From contig CAJNDS010000077.1 of NCBI GenBank assembly GCA_905221605.1, positions 86,057 to 148,056 of the forward strand: 62,000 nucleotides of DNA, given 5' to 3'. The stretch comes from Symbiodinium natans (taxonomy: Eukaryota > Sar > Dinophyceae > Suessiales > Symbiodiniaceae). The position numbers and the translations under genes are program-made. Positions 1-8,361 of this stretch are shown here, piece by piece (the first letter of the stretch is position 1; each line of letters begins with the position of its first letter). Under the pieces are notes generated by a model. That model worked only from the letters and a program-made list of their open reading frames with translations. It ran no database searches and had not been told where the DNA came from.

Positions 1-291
1 GGTCTGTGGAAGGTTGAGGGCCAAGACCGCAAGCTCCCTGAAACCTTCGAGGTTGAAACCCTCGAACCTTTAGCCCCTCGGCCCTGAAAACCTGGGTTGA
101 GGTTGGGGGTGTTAGGGCTTTTGGGTTTTTAGGGGCTTGGAGGCTGTTGTTTTGTGGGGAGGTTCCCACCCCAAGTCCCTCAGCTTCATTGTTCAACAAT
201 CCCTGATTTAGATAACTTAGGGTTCAGGGTCACCCTAAACCCTAAATCCATGAACCCTAATCTAACACCCCCCCCCCCCTTCCCCCCAAAG
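1..291. repeat. Degenerate telomere-like and homopolymer sequence
   Basis: GAGGTT/TTTAGGG-like words and short CCCTAAA pieces, ending in a long C run (about 268-286) just before the first predicted exon. I see no gene here. The C run could serve as a polypyrimidine tract. Confidence 0.6.
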
Positions 292-432
292 CCTCCTGCC
301 CAGTCGATGGCATCGACAGCTGCCTCGCCGGCCATCGCGCCGTCCGTCGCGCCAGCCGCCGGCCTCAAAAGCACAACTTCGGGACAGAATTGCGGGGGGC
401 GAAGGGGATGGCACTGGCAGGACTTGATACAG
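292..432 (+). CDS. Putative coding exon, unknown protein
   Basis: Begins after a C-rich tract ending AAAG and stops at G|GTTTAGG, the first unit of a telomere array, which would be the splice donor. The frame is open for 46 codons and ends FGTELRGAKGMALAGLDT. A second + frame with an ATG at 307 (MASTAASPAIAPSV...) is also open, so the frame is not certain. No domain recognised. Length, GC-rich codons and flanking repeats match the other exons of the window. Confidence 0.5.
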
Positions 433-608
433 GTTTAGGGTTTAGGGTTTAGGGTTCAGGGTTCAGGGTTTAGGGTTTAGGGTTTAGGGTTGAGGGTTGA
501 GGGTTGAGGGTTGAGGGTTTAGGGCTAGCTCTTCGGGAGCTGCATCATCAGCAGTCAGCTCCCTAAGCTCGTCAGGACTTTTTTTTTTTCGCGCCTGGCT
601 ACTTGCAG
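433..608. repeat. TTTAGGG array and low-complexity spacer
   Basis: Telomere-type units with TTCAGGG and TTGAGGG variants to about 530, then a serine/alanine-rich open stretch (about 529-590) too short to call. It ends in a poly-T tract and CTACTTGCAG, a good 3' splice signal. Confidence 0.6.
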
Positions 609-640
609 GGTCATGGCTCCAGCTATTACTCAAACTACCG
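609..640 (+). CDS. Putative mini-exon
   Basis: A T-rich tract and TTGCAG precede it; ACCG|GTAACC follows. In one frame it reads GHGSSYYSNY. Only splice-like ends and an open frame support it, and another frame is open too. Confidence 0.35.
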
Positions 641-670
641 GTAACCCCCGCGTATAATCCCAGCTCTAAG

Positions 671-691
671 CTACCCATGAACCTCCAAGTA
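671..691. mobile_element. Solo terminal repeat of element family E
   Basis: CTACCCATGAACCTCCAAGT is the right end of the family E elements at 38278, 54925 and 57150. The same word stands alone at about 11519-11539 and 19751-19771. The rest of the element is absent here. Confidence 0.55.
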
Positions 692-918
692 GCAGCTGTT
701 CATCAAGCTACCTTCCAGCAATTGGGGGTTGAGGAGGCGAGGGGTTTTGGGGTTTCTCTTACCTTCATAATCCAAAAAAAATAGGTAGCTCACTTCCCCC
801 GGTATAGCCCCTAAACATTCCTATAGGGTACCTATAATTCCCTACTAGGATTCACTAGGTTTTGGGTTCGGTATGAACGTTGGCTCTGGATGAAGTTGGT
901 GTCCCAGGCTGAGAGCCC

Positions 919-1032
919 ACCCAGAGGGTCCATTTGTATTACCTTTGTGGAATTCGGTACCCCCAAAACCCTATTTAGTATGGTTTTTGGGTACCTGATT
1001 CCAGAATAGTAATGCAAATGGACCCTCTGGGC
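919..1032. mobile_element. Fold-back TIR element, family M
   Basis: Starts CCCAGAGGGTCCATTTG and ends CAAATGGACCCTCTGGG; the two halves are reverse complements almost to the centre. Related copies lie at 8204-8352 and, truncated, at 24338-24402. No coding capacity; a non-autonomous MITE-like element. Confidence 0.75.
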
Positions 1033-1092
1033 CAGTAGTACCGACGATTTGTGTATGAACAGTTGTAGGTCTCCTGTGCTGTTTGCGTGGTC

Positions 1093-1290
1093 CTTCAAAG
1101 GCTTGCTTGGAGGTTCACCGGTACTTCTAACCGCAATTCTAAGTCTACTTGTAACCTACTTAGAGGACTTAGAGGGGCTTATAAGTACAGTACTAGGTTG
1201 GATTTTGGGACATTTTATATTTTCCTCTTTGGGTTTATAAGGGACCCTATATATAAACATTTTTCAGGGTGTTTAAAGGCCAACCCAGAG
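1093..1290. mobile_element. Diverged element, family E
   Basis: CTTGGAGGTTCA followed by TACTTCTAACC...AGAGGACTTAGAGGGGCTTATAAGTACAGT matches the interior of the family E copy at 54925-55058. The right terminus has decayed. Nothing else is seen between 1033 and 1400. Confidence 0.5.
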
Positions 1291-1398
1291 TAGGGTTTTG
1301 GGGCAGCTTTCAACCCTCGACGCGGGTCCCGGGTCCTTGAAACCCTTCTGGGATGTAGGGCTTGGGGGTGTTAGACTTGGGACAGCCTTAAAACCTAA

Positions 1399-1473
1399 GC
1401 CATAAACCCTAAACCCTAAATCCTAAACCCTAAACCCTAAACCCTAAACCCTAAACCCTAAACCCTAAACCCT
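1399..1473. repeat. CCCTAAA array
   Basis: About ten near-perfect units in the C-strand orientation, directly upstream of the next predicted exon. Confidence 0.9.
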
Positions 1474-1484
1474 ACCTACTCAAG

Positions 1485-1534
1485 ATGACAGACTTGGGGT
1501 TCGGTGCTGGTCTCCGGGCCCGGGCCTTGCCTTG
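1485..1534 (+). CDS. Putative first exon (ATG)
   Basis: CTCAAG then ATG, 16 codons (MTDLGFGAGLRARALP) and TG|GTAGCTG as donor. It sits just after a CCCTAAA array. An earlier GT (GCTG|GTCTCC) is an alternative donor. No domain recognised. Confidence 0.45.
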
Positions 1535-1576
1535 GTAGCTGTCGAAAATGTAGTGATCACTATATCCAAACACATG

Positions 1577-1697
1577 TCGTATATGGTCAGTTCCCGAAAT
1601 TATGGTCCCTTTCTGGGTACCTCAAGTATTAGGGGCCACCTTATAAAAAGGACCCCAAAAGAAACCATATTTTAGAGAAGTGACCATATGTGTGTAT
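1577..1697. mobile_element. TIR element, family N
   Basis: TATGGTCAGTTCCCGAAATT...GAAGTGACCATATG. A second copy at 42326-42436 shares the left end and the GGGTACC...GGGCCACC interior. Non-coding. Confidence 0.55.
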
Positions 1698-1779
1698 ATA
1701 AATATACATATATACAAAGGTATATGCGGGGGTTTCCCAAAATTGGAGGGGTGCCCTTTTGGGGGGTTCCTATAACAAG

Positions 1780-2035
1780 GATTATATGGGGGTCCGGCTG
1801 CCGTCCACTCACCCGTCAAGTTCACAACCACATAATGAAGGCTCCCGGAAAATTCTGCAGCGCAGCCACATGATTCTCGTTCCATGCCAAATCGCTTCTG
1901 CTTTGCGGAGAAGTCCGCGCTCCCGCACTTTTGGCCCTGAAGTTCAGCCTTCTGCACGAGGGAAGCCGGAAAGGATTCCATTGAGGAGTTCAGAGGGTTT
2001 CCGACATGGCAGACGCCTGCCACGCGATGAACATC
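1780..2035. other. Coding-like stretch open on both strands
   Basis: Open on + (LVPCQIASALRRSPRSRTFG) and on - (SLVQKAELQGQKCGSADFSA). The composition is less repetitive than the surroundings, and the - frame has the more natural residue mix. I could not find convincing splice sites to choose a strand, so I leave it uncalled. Confidence 0.35.
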
Positions 2036-2185
2036 TATCAGGGTACCCCTATTTTGGGAAACCCTCATATGGAGGTTGACGACATTAGGGGTACCTTATT
2101 ATGGGGGGTAACTATAATGGAATCCTACTCTTTGAGGGACTGTATTAGGGGATCCCTGATTTTCGTAAACACCCATATATCCCCT
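2033..2185. mobile_element. TIR element, family G
   Basis: GGGTACCCCTATTTTGGGAAACCC on the left and GGGGATCCCTGATTTTCGTAAAC on the right. Related pieces occur near 15868, 30340, 31368, 44545, 45640 and 52285. Non-coding. Confidence 0.5.
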
Positions 2186-2516
2186 ATGGGCGACAACTTA
2201 GACCCCGTATTGTGAGAACTTGACCTAAGCATGTTTCTCAACAGCTCCCAGGAAGAGCGGGGGCTCCGAACGCAGCGCTGAATCCTAAAACCTAAGGCCC
2301 TAAGCCCTAAAGCCCAAAAGCCCAAAACCCTAAACCCTAAACTCTAAACCCTAAACCCAAAGCCATAAAACCCTAGAAGCCCCAAAAGCCCTAAAGGCCT
2401 CTCTAAAACCTCTGGTGACTCTTGAGGATGCGCCCCCCCCCTAAGCCCTAAGCAGACCCCCTCTTACTTTAAAGGGTTTAGGGTTTAGGGTTTAGGGATC
2501 AGGGGACTTAATTCCG

Positions 2517-2660
2517 GCAGCTATAGTTACAATTACTTCTAACCCCAATTATGGGACTCATCACTTCCTACTTACTAAGTCCCATGATCCTCCTAAACCC
2601 TAGCCCTAAACCCTAAACCCTAAACCAGGGCTTTCCAAGTAGACTAAGTCTCCTGATCCT
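2517..2660. mobile_element. TIR element, family F, with nested array
   Basis: GGATCAGGGGACTTA at the left; CTTACTAAGTCCCATGATCC at the right, followed by a CCCTAAA tract and a second partial right end (CTAAGTCTCCTGATCC at about 2645). Other copies are at 5843, 23330 and 33733. Confidence 0.55.
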
Positions 2661-2720
2661 CTACATCCTAAACCCTAGCCCTAAACCCCAAACCCTAAAC
2701 CCTAAACCAGGGGCTTTCAG

Positions 2721-2772
2721 AACCGAGGCGAAGTCTCACGCGCCACCCGCAGCCGCACGGCTGAGCTCTTTG
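2721..2772 (+). CDS. Putative coding exon
   Basis: Flanked by CCCTAAA units and GGGCTTTCAG upstream and by G|GTTTAGGG downstream. Reads NRGEVSRATRSRTAELF, 17 codons plus one base. Unknown function. Confidence 0.5.
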
Positions 2773-2775
2773 GTT

Positions 2776-2870
2776 TAGGGTTAAGGGTTTAGGGTTTAGG
2801 GTTTAGGGGTTAGGGTTTAGGGTTTAGGGTTTAGGGTTTAGGGTTTAGGGTTTAGGGTTTAGGGTTTGGG
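2776..2870. repeat. TTTAGGG array
   Basis: G-strand telomere units directly downstream of the preceding exon. The spacer to 3033 is degenerate telomere-like sequence. Confidence 0.9.
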
Positions 2871-3033
2871 GCTCCAGGGTTTTGGGGCCTGAGGGAGGGC
2901 TTTAGGGTTTCAGGACTTCGGTTTTTTTGACCCCTGAACCCTAAATGCCCTAAGCACTGAACTCTACAAAACTGAACTTATGTAATGGGGTTTAGGGTTT
3001 AGGGCATACTGCGTGATCATGCTATTGAGGCAG

Positions 3034-3073
3034 ATGGGTTCTCAAGCCGTGGTCTTTCTACGCCGGCTTCCGG
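3034..3073 (+). CDS. Putative first exon (ATG)
   Basis: GAGGCAG then ATG, 13 codons (MGSQAVVFLRRLP), donor G|GTGACTC. Too short for any family call. Confidence 0.4.
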
Positions 3074-3354
3074 GTGACTCGGGGTTAGTTGGTTTAGTTG
3101 GGCTGAATTGGGTTCCTAAACCCTAAGCCCTAACCTCTAAATTCCCCAAATAATACCCTTAGTGCGCAAAATGCCCTGAATACCTGAAGACCCCAAGCCT
3201 TTAAAGGCCTCTGTTTGAGGCAGCTTTAGAGGTTCAGGGGTTTGGTGGCTTGGGGGGGCGGGGGGGGGGGGGGGGGGGTTGGGGGGTTAGAGGTTGAGAG
3301 GTTCAGGGCTCTGATTTTAAAATCTGCAATGCAGGCTTTTCGGCGGTTCCGGTT

Positions 3355-3600
3355 TAGGGCTTAGGGCTTAGGGCTTAGGGCTTAGGGCTTAGGGCTTAGG
3401 GCTTAGGGCTCAGGGCTCAGGGCTTAGGGCTTAGGGCTTAGGGCTTAGGGCTTAGGGCTTAGGGCTTAGGGCTTAGGGGCTTAGGGCTTGGGGCTCGGGG
3501 CTTGGGGCTTGGGGCTTGGGGCTTAGGGCTTAGGGCTTATAAGGGCTAATAAGGGCTTAGGGCTTAGGGCTTAGGGAATCGTAGGGCTTGGGGCTCAGGG
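3355..3600. repeat. Variant array TTAGGGC
   Basis: A homogeneous block in which the heptamer is TTAGGGC instead of TTTAGGG, with blocks of TTGGGGC inside. A G run (about 3256-3280) precedes it. Confidence 0.9.
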
Positions 3601-3636
3601 CTTAGGGGTATTAATTGTAAACGCTTGCGCGCACAG

Positions 3637-3692
3637 CCTCGGCAGCCGGGCCGGCCCACGGACAGGAAAGGAGGAAAGGGCTCCCAAGGCAG
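3637..3692 (+). CDS. Putative coding exon
   Basis: GCGCACAG| acceptor and G|GTCCCAGG donor; reads LGSRAGPRTGKEERAPKA. Basic and probably disordered. The 3564-3929 - strand frame over the same DNA looks like its shadow. Confidence 0.45.
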
Positions 3693-3897
3693 GTCCCAGG
3701 GAGGTCCCAGGGGGGTCAGGGGGGCTCCTAGGAGGGGTCTTCCAGCAGCGTCCCACCCCAAAAAAGCCAAAAAACTTGGCAGGAAGCTGAGGCGAATTTT
3801 GTGACTACCTATTTCGGGCCTGGAGCTTCCCGCGTTCCGCGTTAGGGGTAGGGGGGTTTGGTGCCTGGGAGGAGGAGCTAGGAGAGCTTTCTGACTC

Positions 3898-4125
3898 TCT
3901 AAGAAATATTCAACATATCCCAAGGGCATACCCCAGGAAATTAAGAGGGGTATGGTACAATCCTCCTTTAGACTCCCTTATATGATTCCCTTCATATAGG
4001 TTAAGGAGTGGTTTGGGGTATGGGTAGTTCTCTAAATTAGGGTCCTTTTTGGGATCCCTTTTTTAAAAGGGTGCCGCCTTAGAATGGGTACCAAAAACGG
4101 GACCCTGATTTAGGAAACTGCCTGT
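3898..4125. mobile_element. Two adjacent TIR elements, families I and J
   Basis: Family I (3898-4018): AAGAAATATTCAACATA...GGTTAAGGAGTGGTTTGGGGTATG; full copy at 45837-45966. Family J (4024-4125): TTCTCTAAATTAGGGTCC...GGGACCCTGATTTAGGAAAC, an imperfect inverted repeat seen once. Non-coding. Confidence 0.6.
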
Positions 4126-4275
4126 ATGGTGAATGTTTCTTAGAGACTCGGGCTTCATATTGGGTAGCACGTGCAAGGGTTTAGGGTTTAGGGTTTAGGG
4201 TTTAGGGTTCAGGGTTCAGGGTTTAGGGTTTAGGGTTTAGGGTTTAGGGTTTAGGGTTTGGGGTCTCACGATGTG

Positions 4276-4313
4276 ATGGAAGGAGCGCTTCGTCGCATCA
4301 GCAGGAGGCAGGG
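4276..4313 (+). CDS. Putative first exon (ATG)
   Basis: ATG then MEGALRRISRRQ and donor GG|GTTTAGGG, so the telomere-like unit supplies the GT. Short, and supported only by the open frame and position. Confidence 0.4.
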
Positions 4314-4639
4314 GTTTAGGGTGCAGGCTTTAGGCTTTAGGCTTCAGGTTTTACGGGTTTGGGGTTTGGGGTTTAGGGTTTAGGGTTTAGGGTTTAGGGT
4401 TTAGGGCCTAATTTTGCATGCCAAAGATTGATGGGCCAATTGCTGCCTGAACTCTCTTCAAGCTGCCCTAAACCCCCCGAGCCCTTTCCAACATCGGCTA
4501 CGGATCAATTGGGGGGGGGGGGGGTTTAGATGATTACAGCAGGTCCAACATTAAACCCTAAACCCTAATCCCTAAAGCCTGAACCCTGAACCCTGAACCC
4601 TTGGAACCCAAAGACTCTCCACAAAGCTCAGCTTGATAG

Positions 4640-4952
4640 GCGAGTAATGACCTTTAGCCGCGGGGCAGTGTGAAGCTTTTGCCGTCCTAAAGGTCAACCG
4701 CAATTAAAGCGTACACCTTGTTCACAAGGACTCTGTAGAGTTCGGTGTGCATTCGTTAGTTGTGGGTTGTTGGTCTCGGGTTAGCAGTAAGGAACCCTGT
4801 AGAATATGAGCGATCGATGGGGGTTTCTTAAGCAAGTCCAAGTATACGATTGAGGGTTGAGGTCTTTGGATGTAGGTAGTAACGGAAGCCTCAACGCTGC
4901 TTCCCCTTCGGGGTAGCATACTAAACCCCCGCGTAAGAAAAGTCAATAGCAT
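4640..4952. other. Unique spacer with a strong inverted repeat
   Basis: TGACCTTTAG at about 4648 and CTAAAGGTCA at about 4686 pair perfectly, with GGGCA/TGCC inside, giving a hairpin of about 48 nt. A 76-codon - strand frame (4722-4952) follows, with no recognisable domain; I do not call it a gene. It could be an RNA element or a decayed MITE. Confidence 0.4.
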
Positions 4953-4964
4953 GACCCCTAAACC

Positions 4965-5093
4965 CTACACCCCCAAACCCTAAACCCTAAACCCCAGACC
5001 CTAAACCCTGAACCCTGAACCCTAAACCCTAAACCCTAAACCCTAAACCCTAAACCCTAAACCCTAAACCCTAAACCCTAAACCCTAAACAGA
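4965..5093. repeat. CCCTAAA array
   Basis: Roughly 18 units, with a few CCCTGAA and CCCCAGA variants at the left side. Confidence 0.9.
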
Positions 5094-5129
5094 AAGGATT
5101 GACAGCTGAGAAGGTTTAGCCTGCGGCAG

Positions 5130-5183
5130 TGGATCCGCTTGGGACTTCCTGGGCTTCAGTCCGTTCACAGTCCTTGGGCTTGC
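5130..5183 (+). CDS. Putative coding exon with consensus donor
   Basis: GCGGCAG| then 18 codons in phase 0 (WIRLGLPGLQSVHSPWAC) and |GTGAGG, close to the general eukaryotic donor consensus. Unknown function. Confidence 0.5.
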
Positions 5184-5392
5184 GTGAGGTACCTCAGTAG
5201 CTCAACACAACTGTGCTTATACCTATAAAAGCAAGAAAGAGCTGTAATGACAATACATATGCATATACATCTTTACAAAGAGTTTTAGACCTTCTTCTCT
5301 ATCTAAAAAAAATCCACCCTATACCCGGTTCATATACACCAATAGTGAAGGTTTAAGAGCATATTAGGGGCCATCCACAGTCGGTAACCTAA

Positions 5393-5464
5393 ACCCTAAA
5401 CCCTAAACCCTAAACCCTAAACCCTAAACCCTAAACCCTAAACCCTAAACCCTAAACCCTAAAC
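5393..5464. repeat. CCCTAAA array
   Basis: Ten units immediately upstream of the next exon. The 5184-5392 spacer is AT-rich unique sequence without a gene. Confidence 0.9.
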
Positions 5465-5468
5465 GTAG

Positions 5469-5551
5469 CTGGGAAAGGCAGCTCGGTGCGGGGGTTCATG
5501 ACGCTGAAGAGCATCTGCGGCACCTACGTTGCTTCGGCCGCTGGGTGCAGG
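5469..5551 (+). CDS. Putative exon, possibly fascin-like
   Basis: Sits between a CCCTAAA array (GTAG| acceptor) and a TTTAGGG array (G|GTTTAGG donor). The phase-2 frame reads GKGSSVRGFMTLKSICGTYV and continues ASAAGC. 'LKS..GTYVAS..G' resembles the beta-trefoil repeats of fascin-type actin-bundling proteins (alksw.GkYlsA..dG). This is a resemblance from memory over about 20 residues, so the family call is weak. Confidence 0.45.
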
Positions 5552-5750
5552 GTTTAGGGTTTAGGGTTTAGGGTTTAGGGTTTAGGGTTTAGGGTTTAGG
5601 GTTTAGGGTGTAGGGTGTAGGGTGTAGGGTTTAGGGTTTAGGGGTTTAGGGTTTAGGGTTTAGGGTTTAGGGTTTAGGGTTTAGGGTTTAGGGTGTAGGG
5701 TGTAGGGTTTAGGGTTTAGGGTTTAGGGTTTAGGGTTTAGGGTTTAGGGG
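5552..5750. repeat. TTTAGGG array
   Basis: About 28 G-strand units, with small groups of TGTAGGG variants; ends in a G/A-rich tract. Confidence 0.95.
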
Positions 5751-5842
5751 GGGGAGGGGGGGAAGGGGGGGGAAGGGTCTGAAAGCAAGAATGTCCAATC
5801 AACCTCAGACCGCTGAAGCCTAAACCCCTTAATCCTACTTGG

Positions 5843-6138
5843 AGGATCTTGGGGCCTAGTAAGTAGGGTTAGAAGTACCCTAATTGGGGTCAGAAGTAGT
5901 TGTAACTATAGTTGCCCTAACCCTAAACCCTGAACCCTGAACCCTGAACCCTGAACCCTGAACCCTGAACCCTAAACCCTAAACCCTAAACCCTAAACCC
6001 TACGTACGAAGTCCCCTGATCCTTTAGCTTGGTAGCCCAGTGGTACCCTTTACCCTTTTGTTGGTTCTTGGTTCCCTTACAAAGTAACCAACCCAAAAAG
6101 GGGTGCCCTTACTAAAATAGGGTTACTGGGCTAGTAAG
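5843..6138. mobile_element. Nested composite: family F split by telomere array, joined to introner A
   Basis: Left half of F (TACTTGGAGGATC...AACTATAGTTGCC), then a CCCTGAA/CCCTAAA array (about 5915-6001), then the right end of F (GTCCCCTGATCC), followed at 6028 by a full family A element (CTTGGTAGCCCAGTGG...TTACTGGGCTAGTAAG). Read as insertion of an array into F and abutment of A. Confidence 0.7.
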
Positions 6139-6270
6139 CAATGAAGAAACCCTAAACCCTAAACCTTAAGCCCAAGGCCCTAAGCCATAAGCCCTAAGCC
6201 CTAAGCCCCAAGCCCTAAGCCCTAAACCCTAAACCCTAAGCCCTGGCCACACCCTGGGATAAAGCCTCAG

Positions 6271-6447
6271 CTCCTGGCGCCTTGTGGCCTTCCCTCGTCA
6301 TAAATTCTGCAAAGTCGTTGACGTCGAGGGTTTAGGCGGTCGGCATTGACTGCTACTTCGTATCTTCGTCGACCCCTCAGGCAGGAGACGCCCGAGGTTC
6401 CAGGGTCACCTGGCCCGCGTCGCCGGCGCTACCTTCTTGGCAGCCAA
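6271..6447 (+). CDS. Coding block interrupted by a single telomere unit
   Basis: After GCCTCAG| the frame reads SWRLVAFPRHKFCKVVDVE to about 6328. One TTTAGGG-type unit (7 nt, about 6329-6335) follows, then the +1 frame reads AVGIDCYFVSSSTPQAGDAR and stays open to about 6447. Deleting exactly 7 nt joins the halves (VVDVE/AVGID). Deleting GTTTAG (6 nt, a 'GT-AG' unit) gives a stop within a few codons. Seven nt cannot be an ordinary intron. Could be a disabling insertion in a pseudogene. Confidence 0.55.
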
Positions 6448-6503
6448 CCCTAAACCCTAAACCCTAAACCCTAAACCCTAAACCCTAAACCCTAAACCCT
6501 AAG

Positions 6504-6596
6504 ACCTGACGGTAGATGATGCGCCTCAAGCCCAGCGCGCCGCTGAGGGCCAACAGAGCGCAGGGGACGCAGCCGCTACGTCAGCGCCCCCGTTGG
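6504..6596 (+). CDS. Putative coding exon, alanine/glutamine-rich
   Basis: CCCTAAG| acceptor at the end of a CCCTAAA array and G|GTTTAGGG donor. Open for 30 codons: LTVDDAPQAQRAAEGQQSAG, then DAAATSAPPL. Beyond the array (6598-6723, exactly 18 units) the frame could resume as GEHGEHLLCE and stop at about 6763 if all 18 units are removed. Confidence 0.55.
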
Positions 6597-6723
6597 GTTT
6601 AGGGTTTAGGGTTTAGGGTTTAGGGTTTAGGGTTTAGGGTTTAGGGTTTAGGGTTTAGGGTTTAGGGTTTAGGGTTTAGGGTTTAGGGTTTAGGGTTTAG
6701 GGTTTAGGGTTTAGGGTTTAGGG
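6597..6723. repeat. TTTAGGG array, 18 units
   Basis: 126 nt of perfect G-strand telomere units between two potentially coding pieces. Confidence 0.95.
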
Positions 6724-6804
6724 TGAACACGGTGAACACCTTCTGTGCGAATGATGCCACGTGATTGCTGCGACTGTCACCAGAACCGATGAAGTTAAGT
6801 TTAA

Positions 6805-6945
6805 GGACCCTACTCCCCAAAGGAGAGCCCTTATATGCCCCTTATATACCCTATGCAACCCAAGGGCCCATACTTCAGAACCTTTTAAAGGAGGCAAAGG
6901 ACCATACTAAGGGCCCATGAAACTACCCTTGGACTCATAGTACGG
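6805..6945. mobile_element. Element, family O
   Basis: GGACCCTACTCC...CCCATACTTCAGAACC...GGACCATACTAAGGGCCCATG. Shares blocks with 23160-23285 and 47940-48062. Non-coding. Confidence 0.5.
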
Positions 6946-7120
6946 TCTAGGGTCTAAAGGTTTCAAGGGATTCAGGCTCGCACCCCTAAAGGTTCCCCTT
7001 AAGATACCCCTAAAAGGTTGGGGTCTCTGCACCCTAAACCCTAAACCCTAAACCCTAAACCCTAAACCCTAAACCCTAAACCCTAAACCCTAAACCCTAA
7101 ACCCTGAAAAAAGTCCCAAG

Positions 7121-7183
7121 GAGACCATGTGCTGCGGACGGAAGGTGTACCGAAGAGAAGCCAAGAGTTCCACCGAGGCTCCC
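7121..7183 (+). CDS. Putative coding exon
   Basis: After the CCCTAAA array at 7030-7105: CCCAAG| then 21 codons in phase 0 (ETMCCGRKVYRREAKSSTEA, P) and |GTGCGTG. Followed at 7242 by another CCCTAAA array. Unknown function. Confidence 0.5.
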
Positions 7184-7242
7184 GTGCGTGCGTGTGGGTG
7201 TGATGAAAGAAAAGGGCGGCCCTTGGGACCTTTCATATTTGA

Positions 7243-7323
7243 ACCCTAAACCCTAAACCCTAAACCCTAAACCCTAAACCCTAAACCCGAAACCCGAAAC
7301 CCGAAACCCTAAACCCTAAACCC
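7243..7323. repeat. CCCTAAA array with CCCGAAA variants
   Basis: Telomere-type C-strand units. From 7324 to 7990 there are only unique AT-rich spacers and further short arrays (7567-7650, 7747-7790); I see no gene there. Confidence 0.85.
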
Positions 7324-7990
7324 TTGATTGGGTTTAAGAGGGTCCTTCTCAGGAACCTAGGATGAAAGGCAGCCCCTCTGCGGGGTTCGGTTTGAACAAG
7401 AATTTCTCATTTTTAGTACCCTGAATCTCCTTTATAATCATTGGAAAACCATAAAAACTCAAGTTTTTTCGGGCCCACAAACCTACCCCAGTCTTTACGT
7501 AGAACCTGGATCTTGGGCAGGTTACGAGTGCGCTTTATGCAGAAGCTGAAGGGATGAAGTGTATGAAGCTTGAACCCCTAAACCCTAAACCCTAAACCCT
7601 AAACCTTAAACCCCAAACCCCAAACCCTAAACCCTAAACCCCTAAACCCGAACCCCTAAACTCCTGGGCTAAAGCCCTAAAGCCCCAAACTCCTGTGGCA
7701 GCTACTTATCTACGCTCGGAACGGATCGTGGGCCCTTAGTTAGACCCTTTAGGGTTTAGGGTTTAGGGTTTAGGGTTTAGGGTTTAGGGTTGTATAGTGT
7801 ATAGAAGGGTAATCTAGCAGGGGATCCAAATTTAGGGCCCATGCTTCGGATTCCCTAACTTAGGCTCCTCGGTATCTTGCTTGGTTGGAGAGGAGTTCGA
7901 GCCTTCAGCAGGAGGAGGGAATTTTGTCAGGGCCCTACTTTAAGAGTTAAACAAACCTATATATGGTAAGATATTTAGAGAACTTCAAGG

Positions 7991-8043
7991 ATGGCGAACC
8001 TAGTAGCAAAACCCGCTGACCCAGCAAGCCGCCCCACGGCCAG
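7991..8043 (+). CDS. Putative first exon (ATG)
   Basis: ATG then MANLVAKPADPASRPTA and CAG|GTTTAGGG; the telomere unit is the donor. Confidence 0.5.
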
Positions 8044-8203
8044 GTTTAGGGTTTAGGGTTTAGGGTTTAGGGTTAGGGGGGTTCATGGGGTGGAGGTACC
8101 TAGCAAAGCTTCGGGCGCCTCCCCCTGAACCCCCCCTTAACCCTCAACCCTAAGCCGCACACCCTTGAACGCCCCTTGAACCCCCCCCCCTCCCTGAAGA
8201 ACC

Positions 8204-8352
8204 CTACCCAGAGGGTCCATTTGCATTACCATTATGCAATTAGGTACCCAAAAAACCCTATTTAGTATGGTTTTTGGGGTACCTAATTCCATACTAAATA
8301 GGGTTTTGGGGTACCTAATTCCATAATAGTAATGCAAATGCACCCTCTGGGC
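8204..8352. mobile_element. Fold-back TIR element, family M
   Basis: CCCAGAGGGTCCATTTGCAT...ATGCAAATGCACCCTCTGGG. The interior is an internal duplication of GGGTACCTAATTCCATA. It lies immediately before a strong exon and would form the 3' part of the preceding intron (AACAG| at 8361). Confidence 0.75.
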
Positions 8353-8361
8353 CTATAACAG

